DNA from: Trichobilharzia regenti
Lineage: Eukaryota > Platyhelminthes > Trematoda > Strigeidida > Schistosomatidae
Direction: 5' to 3'
Length of the DNA: 64,000 nt
Assembly: GCA_944472135.2 (NCBI GenBank)
Contig: OX235270.1
Location: forward strand, 53,759,267 to 53,823,266
Part shown: positions 44,601 to 56,600 of the stretch, piece by piece
Layout of the letters: the number at the start of each line of letters is the position of its first letter
How positions within the stretch are numbered: position 1 is the first letter of the stretch
The notes under the pieces: generated by a model
The model's database searches: none
Seen by the model: only the letters and a program-made list of their open reading frames with translations
Told to the model about the DNA's origin: nothing
Position numbers and translations under genes: made by a program

Positions 44601-47600
44601 AAGACATGGAGACACCCGATAGGCTGTCCTCCATGTTCTGCTATGTCGATTACGTGAAATCTTCATTTGAGTTGTGAGGAATTTATCATTAAGAAAGCCA
44701 GAAAACGCAGATTCCCGGATTGTGAACTTTTGTGTGCAGATTTTGCATTAAACGTGAAACCGAAAAACGTCTATTGAATTCCCCAAAAGAAATTTTTACA
44801 TGTGGCATACGAATTTTACAGAATAGTAGAAAAGAACAAAATAGAAGAATTATAGCTATGTAGAATATGGCGTAAAACCATATGCTTTATCTATTTTTTA
44901 AAAGCATTTACAAGGAACTTACTTTAATTCAGGTTCACAAGAAATCAAAAACTCATAATAAAGAGGATATTTTTCAGATGACCAATGTTTCAATTCTTCC
45001 AAACCAGAAAACAACTGTCTTGCGTAACCAAAATCATAACGGACATTGGGTGCTGAAGTGTGATCGACCCCACTGTACGCTGACTCATTCGAACTGATAT
45101 TTGATGCTGAAATTTGATCTGGAATTTCTTTAACATTCAACGCAGAGATGAAGGATAGTATTGCACTAGTAGCAGCCATATTGACTGATCGTAGAAAAGC
45201 ATCTCGATCTAGACAAAGCAAGTTGATTAGGCACTCCCAGTTATGACAGTTCGCTAAGTTCAACTGGTTCAACAGATAGTTCAACTGATAGAGTGACTGC
45301 TTCGGAATCGAACTAAATTATGAGTGGTGAGAATCACAAATATGGCAGGCACATCAATAAGAACCAGATCATTTATGATGTGAATATAAAAAATCAAAAA
45401 GTAAAACAATTTGTTTATATAGTGTGTGGAAGATAAGATCTCTCTTGTAGATATGGTGATATTTCTGAAGTCTATAGCAAATTAATTCTTAATGTTTCAT
45501 ATTTCAATTTGTGTTCACCCCAAGTGTCTATTTAATCAAAACTATGTGCATTAATATTGCAGCTACTAATCAATATATAGTCAAAATTTTTTACATAAAT
45601 TAAAGTCAGTTTATTTGAAGGTCATTTGTCCATGGACATTTTTACCAATAGATATGCGTAAGCAGTCATCACATATATTTGTAATGACCAATGTTAAATT
45701 GTTGTTGTGTTCACTTTTCTATAGTTGATTTGTAAAGATTTGTTTTGTATGAGTGGTAAAAATGTCCATGGACAAATGACCTGCAAATAAACTGACTTTA
45801 ATTAATGTAAAAATTTATGACTATATATTTTGATGATTAATAAAAATCCGAATAAGTCTGCTGAAGAAGCTATGGCTTACAAAGCAAAACGTTCAGAAAA
45901 ATCTTGTTTTGATTTTCTTGACACGCCGGGATTAATTTAAATAATTTATGATGAATAAGTCTGACTCAGCGCTCAAATTATTCCAGGAGGTTCGTAACAC
46001 CTACGGTCTGGGAACTTATTTATTGCAATTGCCTGTGATCTCACCTGAATATCCACTACACAAGTCTCCAATCAACTACCACTCACTTCTGAATATATAT
46101 TTGGCAGTATTGAAGTGAACAAAGGCTTGCACGTCCATTTTCCTTGCCACCACAAGAGAGTTCATCTGGTACAGCTGCCTTTCGTAACTTTATCGTATTC
46201 ATGACTTCTGCTTTAATCGGCGGATTAGTGTTCACAATGGCAGTTCTGTGACTTGATGTTTTTTGACGAACTGTGGGTGATGACTGAGTCATTATTCCTT
46301 TGAAGTCATCAGCCTAGCGTTTCCTGTGTTTCTCCTCTTTCCTAACTAGTTTTTCTTTCGTTCGTCTCATAAGTGTTGACTCTTTACGGATGGAGACCCG
46401 GTTGTCTGACATAGTATTCGGAGGCGTCTCTTCTATGTGTCCTATTCTGCTCCAGTGACCAGTGTGTCATAAAGTTGTCTTCCACCTTTCGTCCCACACT
46501 CATCTTCACTACTTTGTTCAGTGAGGTGTAGAATAAACTCAGCTTGTTTCTTTCCCTATCAACCTTTGCACGTGTGTTCATCTTCTGTTCCACTAGCCTG
46601 CCCTCTCGACTATCAGGTTGCACACGTGTGTAGTAGAGAGGCATTTGTTGTCTTCCCACGTCGTCCTTCTTCACTCAGGTGGCTATACAATACAGGCTTC
46701 CTTCAACATCACTTTCAGAGAGTCGCAGTGTACTCCAACTCAGGTTCCCTCGGTAATGCCACTCAGTGTCTCTGACTTCTTCCTGATGACTGTAGTGAAC
46801 TCATCCTTTGTAGCTTAGTCCTTCACTTTCTGAGGTCGGGCTTTAATTATGATCGATCTCCATCTGCTTTAAACGCTTGCAGCCTTACCACGAAATAGCC
46901 TGACATGTTGTAATTGATCTTGTCAGTGACAGTGTCTGCAGAGACGGTGTAAGTGGTGTGTAGTGTCTATGGTCGCTACTGCGTCTTTAGTCATCATTGT
47001 ATTTGTGTATATGTGTTCATAGCATATTGAATAGCTTATAAATATGTGTGTCGTTGGCATTCAATCCGTTGTCTATTTGTTTTGTGTTTTAATGTTGTTC
47101 ATTACAGAGTTTTCGGAGGCGACCGGTTTCCTTGGGTGTTCCTCCGTCGTCTGCATCAGATGGACAGAATCCGGTGAACACCTCTGTGTTCCTGAATTCA
47201 GTTTCAAAATCACAAGATTCGTTCCAATCTATGTCCAGTTGTTCGACACCACTTATCTTGAATGTGGATAATGTGAATACAGACTACTACGAATCAATGA
47301 AGAAATTGGAGTTATCAGTTCATACTTCTATTCCCCATATAAACGACGACGAAATGCATTCTGAAAACGGATATTTATTTAATGCATTAATTGAAAATGA
47401 AGCCCTAGATTCTGAATCGAATCGGTTGATTTGTTCTGTGATGTAACTTTTCATTTGCACTACTCTAATATTACTCTACGTGAATGAAGAAACTGAGAAA
47501 GCGGTTCAACATTCCGGATGTATAGAGTCAAAGAGGTGGTAGGATTGGGAAGATTGAAATATAACTAATTGCATAACATGTCAACAGGGCAACCGGCCTA

Positions 47601-50600
47601 CAAGATATTGAAAGGAATACTCACCACGTATCAAAGGGAAAAGTTGATCCATCTTTTACAACTTGTACACTATTGAAAGGCTGAGAGACGGATGCTTCTT
47701 TCGAAATAAAATGAGTTTCATTTTTGATTGTGCATGTGAAAATACTAAAATCAATGAGTAGATTGTAAAACGCTTGAGGCCATGAAGGAGCTGGTTGAAG
47801 ATCACATCTATATTAACAGAAGATAAAAATAAAATACCATATAATATATGCAAGTCAAAGAAGGAGTTTGTTGTCATATGAGAAGTCAAAATAAGTATTT
47901 TAGCATAAACTACGGAAAAACTTAGTTACCGAGATAAAAATATAGGGAAGCAGATTCACATAGTAGAATGACATAGGAGAACAGTTTGTATGGGGGCGGG
48001 GAGTTAGTGAATGCATATTTCGCGTGTGTAATAGAAGTAAAGCACTGCCTTCATCAGACATGCTTTGAATATTACCACAATGTTCCTGTGATCGAATGGT
48101 CTACGAGCTTACCTTGTAACCAGAAGGTTCAGTGTTCGACCCCCTGTGGATGCTTACTGATGAACAGCGCCATTCTAAGATGAAGCGATTATCCAATACA
48201 CTCTAGATTTAAAGCTTAGGTAGTTTAGTGGCAAAATATTCACCAACCCCACGCAGGTGTTCTGCAGTTCGATTCCCAACTTAGAGACTCCTAAACCTCG
48301 CTTAGTTGGAAAGTTGGCCCAGTAAAGAGGGCAAGTTGGGCGCGAAACCGGCAAATCGAACTAGTGAAAAATAAGCACTACTGCTACATAAATTTCAAAG
48401 CTAAAGCCCTATGTTTCATATGGAACACAAAGGAATTAAATTTAAGGAAAGCGATTACCAGTATTCCACTATGGATAAAATTTATTTTGATAAAGTCTCA
48501 GTGTTATACAGTAATATTATATACTGATGACGTCTCGAACACAATTTATTGCTCATAATCATATATCCTGGATATGATTTTAAGCATAATGGAACTATAC
48601 CACAGTGACTAAGACTTATCCTTATATATTCCCAATATAATTAAGCAAGAAATACCAGAACTATAAGAATAAACCAAAGCAATTTAAAGCTTAACTACGA
48701 GCGAACAGTGTCAAATTACTTGGATATAGTGAAGGAAACTAACTTACATATGCTTAACTATCCAATCAGCTAGAACATTCGTTTGACTGAAGGACGGATC
48801 ATCAATAAAAATTTCCGGAATATTTGTAATCAGCTGTGAGGCTCGCTTTAGATAACCTTGAGAGAAATATTCAATGGTCATTTTGGACACAATCTCTTTG
48901 AGTTGAGGTCGAATATCGGAAAATGACCAATGGGTTGCTGTAACGAAAGAACTATCCATATCCTTACACTGATTATTTTCTAAGTTCAACAGTTTGAGCG
49001 CATTAAAAGTAGGTTGATACTTTGATATTTCATTATACCAAACAATTCTACTCCTGGACATTTTACTAGCTTGCGGTTGAGCATCATAATTTTGACTTTT
49101 TGAAACACTATAATTATGATTACATGGACTTAGGATTGAAAGGCGAGATTTATTCACATGAGCTATAACTCTGTCATTATTAATAGAGTTCAGTTCATTA
49201 CAACCTACAGAAATGAAAGAAAATACAGGAAAGGTAACAGTTACTGTATTGTGGTTAAATTGTGGTTTTTCATAAGCAGAATAGACGAATTTCTGTCTGT
49301 CTGTTTTCGACATAGAACTTTGCACAGATATGCGGAAGTTCAAGTCGCCACACTCCATGTAGCACACATAGCAACGGAAGAAAGTAGAAGAAATGCATAA
49401 TAGAGACAGTAAACAGAAGTGTAAGACAAAGGAATAGTAATAACGAAGAACAATATAATTTCACTGGAAACTATAATTCACAAGGAGTGGATGCATCTGC
49501 GCCATTGAGAACGATTTTAAGCCATGTCACCAGTCGTTTCCAGCCATTGGTTTTCACTGTCCCGAGGACCCCAACCAGGAAGTCTACACCTTCCTACGTG
49601 GCTGGCTTAAACTAACTGTTGCGGATTTCATTGACTGGTGCCATGTTTTGGTTTGACCGCCGCTAGCTCCTTTCCAACCTGACCCTATGTCAGCTAACAT
49701 AGCCCATTGTCGAGGAAGGCGATGACTAGGCATACGTAACACATGTTATAACCATCTCAGTCGGTGTAATTTCACAGCCTCGTCGATTGATTTTCACTAA
49801 TCCTTACCTAGCACTCAACAGAAGTCTGACATCAATACTGCCCACCTTATTATACCACTTCACATGGGAGATAGAGCGCAGAGACTTACGGTCAAAGACA
49901 GCTAATCTTTTCACGTCTTCCACTCTCACGGTCATAAAGGAGGACGGAGCGGAATGATGAGCAGTACACCCGCCCTTTGGTCGATAGTCGGATATCACGT
50001 CTAGGCCAGAGATAGCGTAAGCTGGCATATGCGAAACTAGCCCTCTGTATCCATGCTGAGATTTCGTCAGAGATCAACCTGTTGCTCCTTCTGGAACACG
50101 TGAGTAGACTCTGATCAAACTCTAGATGAATTTAGCCATAAATCTGACAGAAATGAAGAATTCATATGTTATATGAGTAGTTATGTCGAAAATTTTCTTT
50201 TAACTGAACTGCAGATGATGTTCTACTTACTCCTCAGATAATAAACCCATACCGTAACTCTGTATGAGTACGTGATACTCACAAACCACGTGATGGATTG
50301 TTGATTAGCCTGAAAGGTTTCCATTTGGTTAGAGTTTTTCGATATAATAGATCAACAACTCTACCTCTATGCATTATGTACACTGACATGAATGCCTCTG
50401 ATTTCGCAGGAAAACCACCAAACATTTTCTGTTTTCAAAATATCTAGCTAGGTATCAACAAGAAACCAGTGGTATATGGTTGGCAAAAGGCAAAATATTG
50501 GCATTAGCAGCCATGGAGAAGGAAAACTGACACATGTTACGGACAGATAACAAACATCTAGCACTAAACAACATTATTAATTTATAAATATGCTCAAAAA

Positions 50601-53600
50601 GTTTTAATGTGAATTAGAAAGCATTGATGAAGTTATATGATTGGATGGTGGGGATGTGATTATGATCATATATTTAAATGTAGAGAAAGGTTAACATTTC
50701 GAATAACGAACCCTAAACCTGATGTGTAACGCAGTGAGAAGACGAAGTAATTACACAGAATACGAGCATGACAGAGACAAATGAATTAAAAATGACAGGT
50801 TTAAAACAATTTTACAACTAGGCCGAAAGCAACAAGTTTGCGCTAAGCTAAGCTTCGGTCACCAGAACTCACATAGTGCAAAGTGTTGATGACTTCATAT
50901 ATTTTATTCCCCCTTTATGAATCTAAGCAAATCCAAAACAAATGTTCGTGCAGAATATTAATAAGAGGCCATTTTTATATTGTCTTCAACTCCTTACGAC
51001 CTAAAAGTTGATTAATGTAAAGGTTGTCATACTTGCAAGGATCAACATGATTTTTGTTAAAAGAAGCAAATGTTAATTAACAGTGTTCAGAAGTTCCACT
51101 TAAATAACTAATGAAGGTGGTTAAAATACAAACATACGAAATCAATGATCGGATATATTGAAAATTGAGTTGCACAGTCAAGAAAAGAGGAGAGAAGTTG
51201 ATGATGAGTAATAGTGTGATGAGTTTAACTCAAGTCATAGAAACAAGAAGAACTGAATTAAACACTTAGGCAAAAGTGGTGAGGTGGGGAAAAGCAAATG
51301 ATTTTGTAATCAACTGAGACAAATAGAACAGATGTTGAGTCAACAAGGAAAAGAAAAACTAATAGGTGAGTATTTCTAAACAAATAAGTCAGATTCCAAA
51401 ACGTTTAATAGCGATCGTTTCGGTAAATATGTAAGCCGCTGAAAAGAATCCGAAGAAATAAATGATGACCTCATATTATTATTCTGCACAAATATTTGTT
51501 TATGATTTCCTTAAATTCATTAAGGGGAATAAATGTATGCAATCATCAACAATTTACACGATGAGTTCTGGTGACCGAATGCACTTGAATGAATAGAAAG
51601 TCTGTAATGATACTAATATATAGTCTTTGTAAGTGCGCCACAAACTAGTGGAAAATCGTTTGTCTAAGGTAGACGGCATTATTGGCTCTCTCAAGAATAA
51701 ACTTAATAATATTAATACACGCAGTAGCCAAGTACCACACTAAACAATAATCGAACAAGTAACGACAGTCTATATTCGTGCGAATGATGCCTAAAACAGA
51801 AAACAATGGAATATGAATTCAAAGAACATGCTAAAATAAAAATTGCAGCAACCTTAGCAATATTGTAAGGGATTCATATACATCACACAACTTACCAATA
51901 GAACAGAGAAAACGCAATATATCCCTGATTAAGTTCCACTTCAATAATTGGAGTGATGCTCGAAAGAGATTAAGTGCACACTACACAATAGAAAACAAAG
52001 AAGTTATCAAAAAAAAGAAAAAAAGATGTGCAAGAGTAAATACACCAGAAGACTTCCAATGAATCCACCGAATACTGCACATAAGGTATAACGAAAACTA
52101 AACAATATACCATGCTGCTATTGAATAGCATTATACGTCACGTAACCCTTCTTAAACAACACTCTATTTACGAATGTTTATTTTTGAATGAATTTGCCAT
52201 TACCGCATCTGCAGTCTTAAATCAACAGGTTTGCAATCAAGAATGAAAAAGAGCAACAAATTTACATCTGTTAATTATATCAGAAATTACAAAAAAAACC
52301 AAATCAATATACAATAGATTATAACCAACTGATACCTTAACAGATGGGTCATTAGCAAATAAGCAGGGCAAACAATGCACATAAGGTACACTGTTTATTT
52401 TGTGAATCTACAAATACACGTGAAAATGTCAAAAAACCTAAATCTACATCAAACCCGAGAACTAACATTTATTGTAAAAACCATTCAACTACTAGTATGT
52501 GTGTGTTATGTACTGGTCGAGAATTTAATAGTTCTGACGCGAAAAAGACGGAAATCAGAAGACCACTAGGTTTGCGATGATACTTCTATTTTCCAAAACA
52601 CAAGGAGAATCAATGTATCACACAAGAGTGTGAGAGCAAAATATATATGAATGTCCGAAAGTGTGTGAACACAAGTGTGTGAGCGAATATTCAAAATGAA
52701 CAAATCAATAGACAGTCTTAACATGATTGGCTAATTATAATGGAATATCGATCCATATATACATAGCAAATATACAGACTGTCAAACAAACATACATATT
52801 ATACGGATATATATCACCAAGGACAGACTGTCAAACAAAACACACATATTATATGGATATATATCACCTTCCTTTTTGAGAAGATTGATGATTAGTAGGG
52901 TGATTTCTTGTGGGTTTATCTGGAACCGTTGAACTTGTTGTTGACGTCTGTCGTTTCGTCTGCTTGTTGGGTTTGCGGCTTCGGCTTCGTCCGGAATTGT
53001 CTGACATTTTATGCTTCTTGACTGCATTGCATAGAGAATTTAGTGGGACATCAGCCAGATGCAAACGATGGAACAAATCAAGTCCCAAAAGATTTAAATC
53101 ACTCTTGGTGACGTAGCAAATTCCTGTGAATTTGATATTGCGGAATGAAACAGAACATTTGAGTTCACCAATTAGTTTGAGCCGCCCACTACAGGCGCTG
53201 ACAGCAGTCTGAGAAGTATTTGCGATTGGTGGTCTGCCAATGTTATTCCAAAGTTTCTCTGATATCACAGTAATATCAGAGGCGGTATCTAGCTGCAGAC
53301 GGGCATCATGACCATTCATCTGAAGGTCAATATATTTTCGCATACCTGGTGTTGTGACTTGAGAGACTGACTGTCAAACAAAACACACATATTATATGGA
53401 TACGGAGGCGGCCTGCTTGAACATAGGGCTACCAAAAATTCCACCTTACAACATTTTGCAAAATTGCTTTGGTTTGCTCTTTTAATTTTGTTTTAATTTA
53501 TCAATAATGTGTCCTAATCGTATTATATATAATCGCGCATTTTTAAAATCATTACAACCTACCGCGTTGTGTCATCCACAAAAATTGAGAAAAAAGCATC

Positions 53601-56600
53601 ACTGTGGCTGGCAGCGTGCACTGAAACGTACACAAATTAATCAAATGACTGTTCCTGAACTCGTTAGCACTAATTGTAGATCCCTGTCCAACAAAATGGA
53701 TTATCTTCAATCCCTAATGTATTCCAATGTTTATCGAAATGCTGGCGTTTTAGCAATACAAGAGACTTGGCTGCACCAGCATTATGATGATAATCTAGTT
53801 TCAATAAATGGATATAAAGTTTTTCGCCAAGATAGAAATAGTTCCAAGAAAAAATATGGAGGAGGGGTAGCCACATTTATAAACACAAGTTGGTCTACAT
53901 CAAATCACGTTTGCTTCAATTATTCTAATGACAATATAGATTGCATAACCGTCAGGTGTCGCCCAAAACACTTAAGTAAATATTCTTATATATACATAAC
54001 AAATATTTACATAACACCCAATTGTAGCCTTTCTAATATAGTTATGTTTGCAGATGAGTTTACTGAATTCGCTGCTCCTGCATTCGGAAACTCGTTGTCT
54101 ATAGTCTGTGGTGATTTTAATTTATGTGATCACAGCTTTCTTACTTCACTTGGTCATGAGAATCTAGTCAAGTTTAATACACGTCTGGACAAATCACTAG
54201 ACCTGGTTTTCATAAATGACCGTGATGTATATGAAACCCGAAGGAGAGCTCCTTTGCTAAATTCTGACCACTGCATTATTCGTATTTTACCGAAAGTGTA
54301 CGGCAAGTTACAACGAAAATTGTTTAGTCATTTAACAAAGAAGATACATGAACGTTCATATTCCCATGACAACATTCTAGCATTAAGAAGCATGTTGCAT
54401 GATACCAACTGGGAACTATTTACTGACGATAAGTTGGATGCTACTGTCTCTAATATAACCGATTATCTGAAGTTTTGTTTGGAAATTTGCTGTCCATATG
54501 AAACACTGTTTTCGAGATTTGACAGAATCTCTTCTGTGCAACTGAAAAAACTTAGAAGACAAAAAGAGAAGTTGTATAAGAATTGTGATAATACTGGTGT
54601 CCGTAAAATAAACACCCTTATAAAAATTGAAATAGAAAGGTTGAACAGACTATATAATGAAAAATTTTTATCATGTAAAAATCCTTCAAACATTTGGAAA
54701 CTTTTCAATAAACTTACAAGTAAAAAACAAATGTCCGTTGATGCTTATTCTGATGTTAATGCTTTAAACAAATCATTTATCAAGAAACAAATTAATATGG
54801 TTGTACCTGATGTACCTAGTCAAGAAAATGGTCATTTTCAGGGTTTTAAAGAAAAGGATGTACTATTATGTTTGAAGTCATTAAATCCAACACACAGCCT
54901 TGGTCCAGATGGTGTACCAAGCATTCTTCTTCAAAAGTGTGCAGACATCTTGTGTCATCCTCTTACTCAAATCTTTAACGCATCATTTAACAGGGAAACG
55001 GTACCTGCTGACTGGAAAGAAATCAAGGTTGTACCTGTACAGAAATCATCTTCTGGAGCAGGTATAAAGTTTAGACCGGTCGCTATAACATCTCCTTTTT
55101 TGAAAACTATGGAGAAACTTCTTTTGAATATTCTTAAACCTTCTTTAAAAGCTTTTAGTGACCCTAAGCAGTTTGCTTATAAGTGTGGAAGAAGTACATT
55201 AGATGCAGCCATTGTACTACACCACAATATTGTTTCCTGCCTTGATAAGGGTGCTAAGTTCGTTCGAACAGCTTTTTTAGACTATACTGCAGCTTTCGAC
55301 TCTGTTCCTAGGACACTTTTATTAGGAAAGATGATTTCAGCTCAAACAGAGTCCTGGGCAACTAGATGGCTGTCTTCTTATTTTAAGGATAGGAAACAGC
55401 ATACTGTTTTGGCTGGAAAGCGCTCCACTTCTCAGCTAACTGAAAGTGGTGTGCCTCAAGGTGCAGTACTTTCTCCATTTCTTTTCTCTTTCTTTTTGCA
55501 TGACCTTCCGAACTCACCCAAAGTTAACTTCATTAAGTATGCTGATGATCTGACCGTTTCTGTCCCTGTAGTTTCCACATCGGATTGTTCCCATATGAAT
55601 GGCTTCTTAGCTGAAGTTAAGGATTGGTCTGGCTCAAATGGTCTTAAACTAAATCCAACTAAATGTAACACTGTTGATTTCAGCTTGAGAAGTGAAAAAG
55701 ACATGCATGGATTGATTCAATCTCATGATTGTTGTAATATTGATGGTACCATGATAGAGAGTAAGTCAAGTGTTTCTTATCTTGGCATTAGTTTCTCTTC
55801 AAACCTTTGCTGGTCGTCTCATATTCTTATAGTTTCTAAGAAAGTTTTCCGTCTGACTTATTACATAAAGAAGTTGAGACACTCAGGTATAACCCAATCT
55901 CTTATCATACAATTTATTAATTCATGTGTTTTGCCCATCATTCTTTATTGTTCTCCATTATTCTTCCCTGGGCTACTCAAGAAAGACCATATAATACTAC
56001 GAAGAACATTGAGGGCTGTAAGTAGGGTCAGTGCTATCCCTTTGACTCAACTAAATGACACTGTTGTCAATAGGCATATGAATTCTTGTAAACACTTAGC
56101 TAAAGTTATCTTATCTGATAGTGAACATCCTCTTTATTCACAATTGTTTCCTTGTATCTCTTCGGGTAAGACCAGAAGAAATTTTATAAACATTTATGCT
56201 CGTACTACAAAATATAAAAATTCGACCGTTCCATATTTGGCACGAGTATTGTGTGAAGAGACAAATATCAGAAAAGAACTTTTACAACTTTTGAATCAAT
56301 AACTAAACTATAAAATGTAATGATGCATATTAATGCATGTGTTATTTGTTATATTATTTATTTATTATTCACTATGACCTAGAAATGGTGTGATTTTGTT
56401 GGGTTTTTTTATTTTTTCCTATTAACTATCAATATTTTAACATTTTATACATTTATATAATTATAAACAGAGCTAAACCATTGCAATATGTAAAAGAAAC
56501 GCTGAAAATTCCATGCTGTAAATTTTTATTGTTGTGGAATAAAGTGATTATTATTAAAAAAAATATATATATATCAGTTTGATTAAGCCGAAACGAAGAA

